A stretch of 64,000 bases of DNA from Gnetum montanum (lineage: Eukaryota; Streptophyta; Gnetopsida; Gnetales; Gnetaceae), in contig MNCI01015552.1 in the NCBI GenBank assembly GCA_015680685.1, positions 80,047 to 144,046 of the forward strand. The letters are read 5' to 3'. Each line of letters opens with the position of its first letter. Positions within the stretch are counted from its first letter, which is position 1. The translations under genes were made by a program, and so were the position numbers. The notes under the pieces are model-generated. The model made no database searches and was not told the DNA's origin. It worked only from the letters and a program-made list of their open reading frames with translations. This document shows, one piece after another, positions 32,451 through 44,429 of this stretch.

Positions 32451-33680
32451 GCTCATTGAAAGATTTAATTTGTTGGATGTTGACTAGTTGTTTCTTATTT
32501 GGGTTCTCAAGTTTATAGATCATCATGTCCTTGAAGGGAAAGTCTCATAAATGATGTAAGGTCCTTCCCACAATGTTTGAAACTTAGTTCATTGAGGTAT
32601 GTGTGTGGGGTTCTAGTAAAGAACCTTATCTCTTGGTTGAAATTTGACTTTTCTAATATTCAAGTCATGAGGCTTTTTGTTATAGGTCTTGTGCGACTTG
32701 TTAGATGATAAGGCTACTAATAGATTTTCATCTAGCAAGTTGAGGTTCATCAATCATTCTTTTTGGGCTAGACTCAAGTCAAGGTCAAGGTCACAAGCCG
32801 TTGAAAGTGTACAAAGTTCAAATTGAATAGGAAGTGTTAGTAGTTTGCCGTACACAAGCTTATAGGGAGAGTAGCCTATAGGAAGTTTCCAAGTTGAGCA
32901 GTAGGCCCAAAGGGCATCGTTGAGTTTTGTGCTCTAATCCTTCTTGTACTTGCTAATAGTTCTTATTTAGTATCCTTGTGATCTCCCTATTGGTACCCTC
33001 ATCTTGACCATTAGCTTGGGGATGGTAAGGTCTTGTGAGTTTATGTTTAACCCGCAAACATTGCATGAGCTTCTAAAAAGTAGTGCCTGTAAAGTGAGTT
33101 CCATTGTCAGAAATTAATGCACATGGCACACCAACCCTGTTTACAATGTTTTTTTGTATAAACCAAGTAGAAATAGAAGATGTACAGTCGATGATGGCTA
33201 CTACTTCTACCCATTTCGTACAATAGTCAATAGAGACTATGATATATGTCTTTTCATTTAACATGGGCATGATGGGACCCATGAAGTCAATGCCTCAAAT
33301 GTTGAATGGTTCTAGTGATTGAATTCATTATTGAGGTCCCTCCATTTGAGTAGTCATTTTACCATCTTGTTGGCATCACTCATAAGAGCGGACATAATGG
33401 TGAGCACCCTTAAAGAGTGTTGGCCAATAATACCCTATCATCAGGATTTTAATGGTCATGCATCACCTAGCATACTTTCATCCACAAGGATCTTCATGAG
33501 AGTTCTGGAGAATGTGCAATTCATCAACATTTTGGATACACCAATGAACCATGCCATCGATGCACACCTTGTAGAGTGTCCATTGATCTCCATGAAGTGC
33601 TTTACCTAGTGAAGAAACTGCTATTTCTTCTGATGCTCTAACCCTTGTGGCATCTCCTAAGTGAGAAGATAGGTGAGAAT
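32451..33680 (-). pseudogene. Integrase remnant, element C
   Basis: The core is open at 33073-33282: Y-I-I-V-S-I-D-Y-C-T-K-W-V-E-V, then V-G-V-P-C-A-L-I-S-D-N-G-T-H-F. Just upstream G-I-D-F-M-G-P holds the first Asp, with the preceding Trp now a stop. Downstream Y-H-P-Q-A-N-G-Q-D-E-G-T-N-R-E-I keeps the Glu. All three catalytic residues are still encoded, unlike in A (second Asp lost) and D (first Asp lost), but stops and frameshifts disable it. Confidence 0.75.
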
Positions 33681-33829
33681 GTTATCATACCATTTTGTCT
33701 CATTGGACATTTGTTAATCACAGCCCTAACAAAGAGCAGTTCATTAGAAAATGTATCAAATAATGGGATTTCTTCCTCTTTGTCATCTCATTTCAACTAA
33801 GACAAGTGATCAGCAACCACATTCTTAGT

Positions 33830-34015
33830 GCCTTTACGAGCTACTATAGACACGAGGGCTCACCATTGGCTTGTTCATTAGGAAGTGGATGGCACTATGG
33901 TTTGTGTGCATAAAAACCTTGTATTCAAGCACATATTTCTTAAAGTTTTCGAGAGCCAACACCAATGCCATCAATTCTTTCTCTATAGTGGTGTAGTTTA
34001 GTTGTGCACCCATAA
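33830..34015 (-). pseudogene. RNase H domain, element C
   Basis: Reads M-G-A-Q-L-N-Y-T-T-I-E-K-E-L-M-A-L-V, K-Y-V-L-E-Y-K-V-F-M-H-T, then H-F-L-M-N-K-P-M-V-S-P-R. The end of the domain is frameshifted just after S-P-R, and the closing A-D-H-L motif is in another frame. It follows RT in the usual order. Confidence 0.7.
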
Positions 34016-34199
34016 TGCTTCAGCTAGCGTAGTGGATGTAATATGGATATTTCTTATCATATAACTACATCAGCACCACTTCAAATGCATAATTCAATGC
34101 ATCCATCATGATATGAAATGGTTTGGACTAAGCTGGTGCTTGTAGGATTGGAGATTCTACAAGCTCCTCTTTCAGTTGCTAGAATGCTTTCTCACATTT

Positions 34200-34969
34200 T
34201 GTGGTCCAGAAAAAGGGGGCATCTTTCTTTATTACCTCCACCAACAATTTTTTGATCTTAGAGAAATTCTCTATGAATTTCCAAGGAATGACTGAACATC
34301 TTTAACTATTTTTAGCTAGAGAGTTATTCCTTGGATGACTCGTATTTTCTCAAGGTCTACCTCAATTCCTGCTTACAAGAGTTTGTGCCCTAGTACAATG
34401 CCCTCTTGGACCATGAGGTGACTTTTCTACCAATTGAGCCACAAGTTAGTTTTGACACATCATTTTAGCACTCAATCAAGGCAATTCAAGGCCTACTTAA
34501 ATGTAGCTCCATAAGTGGAGAAGTCATCCATGAAGACTTCCACACCACTACCAATTTGCTGTTGAAAAATCCTCATGACTAGGCATTGGAATGTGGTAAG
34601 AGAATTGCATAGATCAAATAGCATCTTATGATATGCAAAAGTCTCTTAAGGGATCATGAACATTGTCTTTTCTTGGTCTTTTGGTGCAATTTGGTTTTGG
34701 TTATAGCCACTATAACCATCTAGAAAACTATAGTAGCAATGCCTAGATATTGTGTCAAGCACTTGGTCAACAAATGACAATAGAAAGTGATTCCTGAATG
34801 TTTCCATATTCAACAACCTAAAATCAATGCAGACTCGCCACTTACCACCTTTCTTTGGCATAATTACAAGTGGGCTAATCCTCTCACTATTTGCAATGGG
34901 ATAGATAAAACCTTCCTTGAGGAGTTGCTCGATTTCATCTTTGATAATTTGCTTTAATTTAGGATTCAA
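34200..34969 (-). pseudogene. Reverse transcriptase remnant, element C
   Basis: The best preserved RT of the family. A 107-codon open frame (34646-34969) runs M-N-P-K-L-K-Q-I-I-K-D-E-I-E, G-F-I-Y-P-I, V-I-M-P-K-K-G-G-K-W-R-V-C-I-D-F (first catalytic Asp), L-D-T-I-S-R-H-C-Y-Y-S-F-L-D-G-Y-S-G-Y-N-Q. The F-M-D-D box follows at 34523-34534, then F-S-T-Y-G and a TAG where Gln is expected (F-K-stop-A-L). A frameshift separates the two parts. Confidence 0.85.
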
Positions 34970-35449
34970 CTACCTCTATAGTTGTCATTTTGGCTTTATG
35001 GCTAGGTCGGTGTAGATGCGATGCTAGCATATTTGAGGATCAATCCCTATGAGTTTAGGATATGACCAAAAAAAAGTTGCTGACCATCTTTCAACTATGT
35101 TCAATAGCATTATTTTCTATTCTAGAGCAAGCTTTGTAATGATTATAACTAGCTTCCCATTTTTCAAAAATACATATTCCATTCTAATTGGTAATATTTT
35201 TAGCTTAAGATGCTCTTGTTTGAATTTGTCAAGAATTTCAAACTCTCCCTAGTGAGTATCATCATTTGTATCATTAGAGAGTTGGTGATGAACATGCTCA
35301 AGTTCATCCATGCTCATGACATATGCATATATTAGGCTTTTAGTTGGTTCCATGCATAGTGTGTTGCTTTCAAAATTAGTGGTTAGGCATTGGGTGCCCT
35401 CCTATTTTATGGTTGCTATGTATAGACACCTTTAAATTTCTACTTCTAG

Positions 35450-35900
35450 CGCATACTACTTGCATGTAGAGATAGATGCTTGCTTGACAACCCAAAGTTT
35501 TTGCACATAATTACACCTTGTATCATTGTACGTGATGCATGGGACTCTCTTCTTCTTGATCTTTTCAAATGCATTTTCTTTAGATATCTTTAAGGAAATA
35601 TCTTTTATGCACATTCTTGGATCGATGGTGCTTAGCCATGCCCTTCTCATGATGATTAGAGAATCCCCTTTACAATTCTCCACTTTGATTACTAAGAAGT
35701 TGGCAAGATAAGACCACCCACAGATAGTGGTTACAATGTCTTCTACTAGTCCCAATAGAATAATGATGGAATGGTCTACTAATTCTAATCTTATATTGCT
35801 CTTTTTGAGAAGAGGTAGGTTCCAACCAGTGTACATCTCATGAGAAATTAAATTAACACCAAAACTAAATCAAGAAGAGCCTTGCATGCTTCATTCCCAG
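35450..35900 (-). pseudogene. Aspartic protease remnant, element C
   Basis: The active-site Asp survives (codon at plus 35869-35871, D-L-V for D-L-G), followed by a frameshift. A 126-codon open frame (35456-35836) then reads M-Y-T-G-W-N-L-P-L-L-K-K-S-N-I, L-E-L-V-D-H-S-I-I-I-L-L-G-L-V-E-D-I-V-T, L-V-I-K-V-E-N and I-I-M-R-R-A-W-L. This matches element F at 63501-63720. It lies between gag and the RT linker. Confidence 0.75.
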
Positions 35901-36129
35901 CAATCTACAAGTAAATTAGAGGACCTCTAGGATTAGCTAATTACTTGGGAAGGTTTCCTACACAGATCTAATTAGACAAAATATGAGTAAGCATTATAGT
36001 ATGGATCCTAGGAGGCTCGAAGAAATTTGATATGGAGGAAGAGGTAGGTGCAGGGTTGTTAACTATTGGTGTATGTGAAGGGTTAGGTGGACTATGGGAT
36101 CAAAAGAAAGGTTTTTTCTTTGATTTGGC

Positions 36130-38470
36130 ATTTGACCCTTTTGATTGATGATCTAGTTGTAAATTAAGAGTCCTTGTAGCATTACGTTTTTGTAGTTGAT
36201 TGGGTAGTTTACCCTACATAGGAGGAGTAGGTGGTAGCTATGCAACTAGAGGAGGAGGAGTATGTGTAGGGATAGGAGGAGGATAAGGATAAGAGGTGGT
36301 ATCCCTTCTCTCATGTGGTGAATGAGCTTGATAATAATTCAAAGGATGGTAGTGAGGATAAAAATTAGAGACATGACTGAAGGAGTCATGTGGAGACATG
36401 GGTTGTTGCATGTGATAACCATATGGACTAGGCTACTGGTATGGGTTTTTTTGCCTATGCGGTGTTAGTGCCCATGATTGTGGTTGCTACCACTATTGAT
36501 ACTATTCATATAGTTGTAGTGGAGCTCCACTTGGATAATATGGTTATTTCTAGTGGGATTTCCTTGAGGATAAGGTAATCTTCTAGTTGTTTGCCTTTGT
36601 GTAAGTTATGGATGTAAGGCATACATCCCAGACTCCTATAAATGTGACACAAGAGGGTAACATCCCTTAGGATGTTTGTACTGACAAATGTCACATCCAC
36701 GATCATCATTGGATTCACTATTCACAACCTCTTCTATTGAAAAAATATTGCCCTTAACTTTGTGATATGCATGTTTAACTTCCTTGCACCTTTTGCACTC
36801 ACGTTCACTACTTTGTTCTTTGGACTCTTCATCAATTTTGAGAATAGCTTGAAATTTGTTATCCATTGAGTCCCTTAACTGATCAACCTTAGCTATAAGT
36901 TTAGATTGAAATTTTTGGAGTGGTAAGGATTTCTTATGCATCCCCTCATCAAATATGAACTCATCTTCATTGTCGCAATATCGAACCTCCCTCTTGCGAA
37001 TGGAAGGATCATGGTTGTACTCTTTTGCACTTTCTATTTTTCTTAGTTCATCCTCCTCTTTAGCTACCTACTTTATTAATCTTTGTATCTAATGGACAAT
37101 TAGTTCTAATAGTTTCCCTTGCGCATAGACACCAATGGTTTTCCTCATTTCATTACAAAGCTCATCTATATTGTGGTGAAGTTGAATTAATTGAGAATAA
37201 CCATCACCCAAACATTTGTGCATCAAGGCATAGTATCAACCAATGATGACATCTAGGGTTTTTTATATTTCTTGTTTCCACCTTTGAATTTTCCTCCTTA
37301 AGTTGGACACTCTAAAGTACATTTGGTATTTATCATTAAACAACTCAAGCATGGTACTCCATCACCTGATAGATTCCAACTCTAAGGATTGGTACCAGTT
37401 TTTTGCTTCTTTGATGAGTGTCCTGGGAAACAACTTCAATTTTTTCCACTCATTCTCTATGTTTTGCAAGGCACATGCATCTTGGAAAGCCTGAAGATGA
37501 TTTTTCAAAACAAAGTTATATCCCCCTTCAAATCGAGGAATGTTGTTCATGTCCAACCATTTGATCCAACTATCTTTCACATGCCTTGTTGGAATTTGGA
37601 CTACCTTTGTGATGTTAAGAATACTTCAAGTAGTAAATAGAGGCTCATTAAGGCCTTGATCATGATTCCTACAATGCCCTCCACTGTCCCTCCATTCATG
37701 GCAATGTGCCTCTCTTAAACGTCTGTGTCCTTGATCTTGCCTATCTCAATAGTCCCTTGGATCATAATCTCATCCTTTGTAGTCATAGTCAGAGCCAAAA
37801 GAAGGAGAAGATGATGAAGGGGAAGAAGAAGGAGAACTAGTACCATCATGGCACCTACTTCTACCTCCTCAGTGATCATGACCATGATCATTATCTTGCT
37901 TCTTATCTGCATCCCTATCTTGACTTGCCCCTCTGAATCCACCTTTTTCATTAGATCCCTTATTAATAGAATCAAGATTGGAAACTATGGAGTATAGATT
38001 TTGGTTTTGACCTCCATCACCAAAGTCAAAGAGAGGATTTTCATTGAATGAAAAATCCCTAGAGAAGGGTTCCCCATTAGCTTGTTGGTATAATAGGAAT
38101 AGAGAATCATTAAGTCCTTTTCCCTTTGAAAACTCATAATACTATTCTAGCGATCAATCTTGCAAATTTTGTGCTTTGATGGGATGATAATCCTTGGTAT
38201 TAGTGTCTTCCACAATATACTCCCCATGGCGGTCCTGAAGACCACATCATGCAAGCATTTGATAGAGCATTGCAGGAGTAGCATGATTAGGTGGCAATAT
38301 AATGTTTCCCTCCATGTCACACCACTACAACTATTCATTTTGGTGTAGGATAAAGGTGAAGTTCGACACATACTCATTAGGGTAGTATATATAATTTGAT
38401 ACTGTTGAGGCTTTGGTAGATTAACTCTATTAGCCTTGGGCAGTGAATCACTCTTGTGAGAAGAAGACAT
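36130..38470 (-). pseudogene. Gag remnant, element C
   Basis: The start at 38470 gives M-S-S-S-H-K-S-D-S. Next come the shared N-terminal block, a Ser/Pro tract followed by D/R/H-rich sequence (about 37860-37650), and the capsid-like block: L-D-M-N-N-I-P-R-F-E-G-G-Y-N, N-H-L-Q-A-F-Q-D-A-C-A-L and L-F-P-R-T-L-I-K-E-A-K-N-W-Y in an open 72-codon frame (37362-37580). The knuckle at 36660-36695 is complete: C-D-I-C-Q-Y-K-H-P-K-G-C, a CX2CX3HX3C pattern. A Tyr/Pro-rich stretch ends the protein. A 101-codon frame (36636-36941) includes the knuckle. Confidence 0.8.
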
Positions 38471-38611
38471 TTTTGATTAGCAAAATAAAAATCATGGTGT
38501 GCTCTAAAAATTTGTTATAGTAATGGTAAAATAGGATATGACTCTAAGGTTCACTCCAAAAATTTAAATACTTTTCACTAGGTCCTAGATAGCACACAAG
38601 AAAACAAAAAG

Positions 38612-38631
38612 GTCCCTGACAATAATGCCAA
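38612..38631 (-). other. Primer-binding site, element C
   Basis: Next to the LTR end the minus strand reads TGGCATTATTGTCAGGGA, a mutated form of the tRNA-Asp complement TGGCGCCGTTGCCGGGGA. Confidence 0.65.
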
Positions 38632-39500
38632 TGATGAGTGATGAGGTACCCCTACACCCAGCCATATGAATCGCTAAGGCATTACATGCAATCTAGTTGA
38701 ATTCTATGAACCTACAAGTATCTAATGCACTAGCTCTTCTAGAAAGTGAAATGGGCATTAAGAATGTTCATTATCTTCCCAACTACACTTGTGAAGTTCA
38801 AGGGTATGGTTTAAGTGTAATTGAGATATATGATTTCTTATCATTTTATTTTTTATAGATGTAATCACCTACAACAAAAATGAAGAGTAGAGTAACTTAA
38901 AATCTAACTTGTTTATTGCCTATCTACCCTAAAAAAAGTAACCATTCCACTCTCCTAGACACATCTTGAATACATATAGCACTGCTAGGCTACCAAATGT
39001 TAAGTGTTGCTGGGTTACCAAGTACTATATGAATGCTCAAAGTGGTCATGCTCATGTTCATTAGCAACTAGAAATAAATCACTTAATTCAAATGCATTAA
39101 AGTAAATAGCATGAAAGTAAAATGTAATAAAGAAAACATTAAGCTATTTTTAGTGCTACAAGGATTGTCAAAAGAGTTCATTTTATTCCCATCACATTGT
39201 TGTGCTTAAGTACATTAGTGCTTGAAACAAGAACTATACACACTTAGACTCCTTTTGCAAGAACTCAAAAAATATTCTAACTCTAAGGAAAATAAATGGC
39301 AAGAGCTTCGCTACTCTGATTAAAAATGATCAAGAACTTCTTCAAAACTAGAGCCTAGGCCTGATATTTATAGACCAGGATATATGCCCCGATGTCAAAC
39401 ACCCAATATTGAAGCTAGGCCTCAATTTTGTGTACATGATTTCACAGCCCCAATGTTATTTACCTGAAGTCATGGTCATAGGAAAAATGATGATTCATCA
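38632..39500 (-). mobile_element. 5' LTR of element C (L3)
   Basis: An 869-bp LTR from TGATGAATCATC (39500) to CTCATCA (38632) on the minus strand, with the terminal TAGGGGTACC word. It abuts repeat R of element D on its right. It is closest in length to the solo LTR at 1406-2269 and differs from L4 and L5 in the start region. Confidence 0.8.
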
Positions 39501-39516
39501 ATTAGTAATTTATTAA

Positions 39517-40720
39517 TTATTTGTTATAATTGTCACCAGAGTTTCTTGAAAAGGTTTAACTCTTGTAATTGTGGGAGTTAGGAAAAATCATGAAAACTTT
39601 TCTATTAAAAATGGTACATTTGTGGCCCCCACAACTAAGAGCTTACCTCCAGTAGCTATAGGGTCAAAGAATGAAGTAATTTGGATAAATGGTTTGTGAG
39701 TTATGGGCTTTCAAAGGTTCTAGGGTCTAAAAAATTTAAAAATTCCTTTGGTGTTTTTGAGAAACTGTAAAATTTTCTAAGTGGGGTCATGCCTATTTAT
39801 AGTATTTTTCCTTCACATCAACAAGGCCCCGTATATTGGGCCTCGTATACATGTTTTCTCCATTGAAAAGGCCCCATATACGGGACCCATTGGTTAAAAT
39901 TTTGAAATGTGAACATCTCAAGAAATACAAGAAAATTTTCAATGAATTTGGAGTCCATAGAATCCCAAAAAGCTAAAAATATGATAAAATCATTTAAGAG
40001 AGTCTTTAAAGGCTCAAAAATTAAAAAAAATTTATGGAGAACATATTTAATGAACAAAATATATCAAGGAGCACATGGTCTAATGTGGAAGATGGATGTA
40101 CAAAAGATTCTAGTTGCAAGAATGCCTAGTAATAAGGTACTTAACAAACACGATGAAGGAATATGAAAGTGGATCCTCCCCATAGTAGGCACATGTCTTT
40201 TTTGCCCTTGCATAACCTCACCTAAGGAGTTCGTGGGCCCTAGAGGTGACTAATGGTTGATAAAAGTTAAGGATCAAAACTTGGAAGATGCTACTTAAGA
40301 GTTCAAATACATCAAACCAAGACATGAAATTAAGAACATGGACACTAGTAGTGAGGTGAGTTAAGGCTAGCATAAATGGATGATGGAGAAGGTGGAATGG
40401 AATTCCAAAAAAAGGTCATAAGAAGTCCCCTGTGAAGTTCATGTTTAAAATGATCAAAGAAGATCCATCCTTAGTCCAAACCAAAACCAACCTTTTTTAG
40501 TGACTTTGCATCACCACTCAAGGACTGATCCACCCTCTTGAGACACAAGAGTAAGCCCACAAAACAATGACCATTCCATAAGGAGAAGAAAATAGAAGTA
40601 GGAAGTGAGAGAGGGCCTTAGTTAGAAGAGACCTTTAGGCATGAATACATGTCTTTCTAGTTTCATAACTAGTGCTTGTAGCCTATTTTATTTAAGGGGT
40701 GTGCTTTGAATTTCCATCAT
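39517..40720 (-). repeat. Repeat R, copy in element D
   Basis: The most regular R copy, about 1.2 kb. On the minus strand it starts near ATGATGGAAATTCAAAG at about 40720 after an A-rich tract, has a TATA-like CTATAAATAGG at plus 39790-39800 with GGCCC and GTATAC words just upstream of it, and ends ...CTCTGGTGACA at 39528. It carries the empty site of the solo LTR found in the A copy (39952-39966). Confidence 0.65.
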
Positions 40721-41147
40721 GTTTTGTCTTTTTTTTTTTGGATTTTTTGGATGGGAACCATACCATGCAAAGACTTTATTTGACTTCTTATAGATGATGA
40801 CATGGAAAGGTAAGTAGCTCATGAAAAACACTCATGCACTCAAGTAGAAGAGTACAAAAAGGATTGAGTCCCCTTAAAGTCACATCCTATTCAAACCTTT
40901 GAATCCTTCCTAATTCTAGAAATACCAAGGTCACAAATTTATTAAAAATTTCTTTAACAAAAGGGACCTTAAACTTCTAGAATAAGGAAAACCGTAGAGT
41001 TTGTGGATGTATGGATGATGTGTACTCACTACTTGTTTCATGAAGAAGAAACCATGACCGAGTCATTGGTACAAAAATTCAAAAATAGAAACTAGACATT
41101 AGCAAACTAAAAACATAAAGCACAAACCACCATTAGTAATAGCTACA
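40721..41147 (-). other. 3' untranslated region of element D, up to the gap
   Basis: This matches 3040-3447 of element A (the words TTTGAATCCTT, AACCGTAGAGTTTGTGG and CATTAGTAATAGCTACA) and stops at the N run. No coding signal. Confidence 0.55.
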
Positions 41148-41780
41148 NNNNNNNNNNNNNNNNNNNNNNNNNNNNNNNNNNNNNNNNNNNNNNNNNNNNN
41201 NNNNNNNNNNNNNNNNNNNNNNNNNNNNNNNNNNNNNNNNNNNNNNNNNNNNNNNNNNNNNNNNNNNNNNNNNNNNNNNNNNNNNNNNNNNNNNNNNNNN
41301 NNNNNNNNNNNNNNNNNNNNNNNNNNNNNNNNNNNNNNNNNNNNNNNNNNNNNNNNNNNNNNNNNNNNNNNNNNNNNNNNNNNNNNNNNNNNNNNNNNNN
41401 NNNNNNNNNNNNNNNNNNNNNNNNNNNNNNNNNNNNNNNNNNNNNNNNNNNNNNNNNNNNNNNNNNNNNNNNNNNNNNNNNNNNNNNNNNNNNNNNNNNN
41501 NNNNNNNNNNNNNNNNNNNNNNNNNNNNNNNNNNNNNNNNNNNNNNNNNNNNNNNNNNNNNNNNNNNNNNNNNNNNNNNNNNNNNNNNNNNNNNNNNNNN
41601 NNNNNNNNNNNNNNNNNNNNNNNNNNNNNNNNNNNNNNNNNNNNNNNNNNNNNNNNNNNNNNNNNNNNNNNNNNNNNNNNNNNNNNNNNNNNNNNNNNNN
41701 NNNNNNNNNNNNNNNNNNNNNNNNNNNNNNNNNNNNNNNNNNNNNNNNNNNNNNNNNNNNNNNNNNNNNNNNNNNNNNNN
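41148..41780. other. Assembly gap of 633 N
   Basis: Unknown bases replacing the end of the element D integrase and part of its 3' region. Confidence 0.99.
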
Positions 41781-42420
41781 TTATGGTTCTTGTTAAGATC
41801 TTTGTGATCTCCTAGTTAGTTACCTCTACATGACCATTGGCTTGAGGGTGATAGGATATTGTTAATTTATGTTCAACCGCCAAGCGTTGTATCAACTTTC
41901 TAAAAGTTGCGCCTATAAAATGAGTTCCATTGTCAAAAATTAGTGCATGTGGCATCCAAAACCTATTTACAACATGTTGTTGTACAAATCTAGTAGCAAT
42001 GGATGATGTACAATTAGTGATAGTTGTTGCTTCCACCCATTTGGTGTAGTAGTTAACTGCTATGATGATATACTCCTTTTTGTTAAACATGGGCATGATG
42101 GGACCCACAAAGTGTATGTCCCATATGTCAAAGGGCTCTAGTGGTTGAATCAACTATTGAGGATCTTCCATTTTCATGGTTATCCCACCATCTCATTGAT
42201 AGCGTTCACAAGATTGGACAAATTGGTGGGCATCCCTAAAGATTGTAGGCCAATAGTATCTTACCATCAAGATTTCTATGGCCATGCATCTCCATGCATA
42301 GTGGCCTCTACAAGGACCTTCGTTAGCATCCTAGAGAATGTGTAGTTGATCCACATTAGGGACACACCAATAGAGTAGGCCATCATCACACACCTTGCAA
42401 AGATGTCCGTTGATTTCCAT
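41781..42420 (-). pseudogene. Integrase remnant, element D
   Basis: A 113-codon open frame (41812-42153) holds most of the catalytic core: D-I-W-D-I-H-F-V-G-P, Y-I-I-I-A-V-N-Y-Y-T-K-W-V-E-A, R-F-W-M-P-H-A-L-I-F-D-N-G-T-H-F and Y-H-P-Q-A-N-G-H-V-E-V-T-N. The first catalytic Asp (I-D-F in relatives) is His, so the enzyme is dead, while the second Asp and the Glu remain. The C-terminal part is lost in the assembly gap. Confidence 0.8.
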
Positions 42421-42649
42421 GAAGTACTTTGCCTAGTGAAGAAACTATTGTTTCTTCTTGAAGTCTAGATCTTGTGGTATCTCCTAAGTGAGAAGGTAAG
42501 TGAGGATGCCATCATACCATTTTTTTCTATGGGTACTTGGTCATTTATCACTCTTGTAAAGAGGATTTCATCTAGAAATTGATCAGATAGTAGACTCTCC
42601 TCCTCTTTATTATTCCATCTTAACCAAGAGGGGTGGTTAGTGACCACAT

Positions 42650-42920
42650 TCTTAGTTCCTTTTTTGATCTACCATTGTAAGATTGAATTCTTGCAAGATC
42701 ATGAACCACCGTATGATATAGGGGCTCATCATTATCTTGTTCATTAGGAAGTGGATGATACTATGATCTGTGTGCACAAATACTTTGTAACCAAGCAGAT
42801 AGTGCCTAAATTTTTTGATAGCATACACCATTGCCATTAGTTATTTCTTAGTTATGGCGTAATTCAACAGTGCATCCACAATGCTTTGGCTCATGTAGTG
42901 GATGTAGTATGAATGCTTCT
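42650..42920 (-). pseudogene. RNase H domain, element D
   Basis: Open at 42652-42837: A-M-V-Y-A-I-K-K-F-R-H-Y-L-L-G-Y-K-V-F-V-H-T-D-H-S, then H-F-L-M-N-K-I-M-M-S-P-Y-I-I-R-W and I-L-Q-E-F-N-L-T-M-V-D. The T-D-H motif is intact here, unlike in A and C. The upstream part (L-N-Y-T-T equivalent) is frameshifted. Confidence 0.75.
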
Positions 42921-43099
42921 TATCGTCTAACTGCATAAGCACTACTCCCAAGGCATAATTAGATGTGTCCATCATTATGTGAAATGGTCTAGAATAGTTT
43001 GGTGCCTATAGAATTGGATTTTCTATGAGTTTCTCCTTTAGTAGTTGGAATTCTTGTTCACACTTCTTGACCCAAAAAAATGAAAAACATTTCTTTATA

Positions 43100-43860
43100 A
43101 ATCTTGACCAATGGCTTTGTAATCCTAGAGAAATTCTCTATGAGATGTCAATAGTAGTCAATATGTCCAAGGAATGATCTAACATCTTTAACTATGTCTA
43201 GTTGATGTGTAATTCCTAAGATGACCCTTATCTTTTTTGGGTCTATCTTAATCCCTTCTTGAGTAATTCTATGCACTAATAATATGCCTTCCTAGACCAT
43301 TAAATGTGTTTTCTGCCAATTGAACCAAAGGTTTATTTTTACACATCTTTTTAGAACTAGCTCAAGGTGATATAGGACTTACTCAAACATAGTCCCATAG
43401 GTAGAGAAGTCATCCATAAAGACTTCTACCTCACTACCAATTTGCCACTAAAAAAATACTAAGGACTAGGCATTAAAATGTTGCAAGGGAATTGCATAGA
43501 CCAAATGGCATCTTAAAATATGCAAAATTCGCCCAAGGACTTGTGAATTTTGTCTTGTCTTGATCTTCTAGCACAATTTGGAATGTGGTTATAGCCACTA
43601 AAACCATCCAAGAAGCTATAATAACAAAGCCTAGATATGGTGTCCAACAGTTGATTCGCAAATGGCAATGGGAAATTATCTTTAAATGTTGCCATATTCA
43701 ATAGCCTAAAATCGATATAGACCTGCCACTTACCACCTTTATTTGGCACAATTACAAGTGGACTAACCCACTCACTATCTATAATGGGATAGATAAGCCT
43801 TGCCTTGAGAATTTTTTCTATTTCCTCCTTGATGATCTGCTTCAATTTGGGGTTCACCTA
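43100..43860 (-). pseudogene. Reverse transcriptase remnant, element D
   Basis: Open for 114 codons at 43513-43857: M-N-P-K-L-K-Q-I-I-K-E-E-I-E, L-I-Y-P-I-I-D-S-E-W-V-S-P-L-V-I-V-P, K-G-G-K-W-Q-V-Y-I-D-F, L-D-T-I-S-R-L-C-Y-Y-S-F-L-D-G-F-S-G-Y-N. Then come M-P-F-G-L-C-N in another frame and the F-M-D-D box at 43409-43420 followed by F-S-T-Y-G. One frameshift and later stops break it. Confidence 0.85.
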
Positions 43861-44429
43861 CCCCTATGGCTATCTTCTTGGCTTCATGGTTAGATTGGTG
43901 TAGATACAATGCTAGCATATCCTTGGATCAATTCCTATTAGTTCGAGATATGACCAAGAAATGGCTATTGGCCACTTGTTGACAACCTATAATAACTTAT
44001 CTTTTTGTTTAGGAGTAAGATTTGCATTAATTATGACCAACTTATCATTGTTTAAAAATGCATACTCGATGCTCATTGGTAGAGTTTTTAACTCTAGGTG
44101 CTCCTACTTAAAATTATCAAGGATTTCCAACTCTAGGTGCTCCTAGGTATCATCATTTTCTTCATCATCATAGAATGAACTTGATCAAGTTCATCCATGC
44201 TTTCAACATAGGTGCATGTCATGATTTTAGTTGGTTCCATGGATAGTGTGTTGCTATCAAAGTTAGCTGTCATCCATTGGATGCCCTCCTATTTTGTGGC
44301 TACTATTTATAGGAACCTTTGAATATCTATTTCATGTGCACACTAATTGCATGTTTTCATAAATGTACTTTTGATGGACTAGATTTTCTACATGTAATTG
44401 CACCTATTATCATTGTACACAATGCATGG

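Larger units (their letters stand above)
30847..39500 (-). mobile_element. Athila-like Ty3/gypsy retrotransposon C, decayed
   Basis: On the minus strand: LTR (38632-39500), primer-binding site, gag, protease, RT, RNase H, integrase, 3' region and a partial R repeat (30847-31510). It is colinear with elements A and D. Its LTR is of a different subfamily from theirs, with GATAT-type rather than ATCGATG-type words in the start. The 3' LTR could not be identified; two R copies and an assembly gap lie where it should be. Confidence 0.75.
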
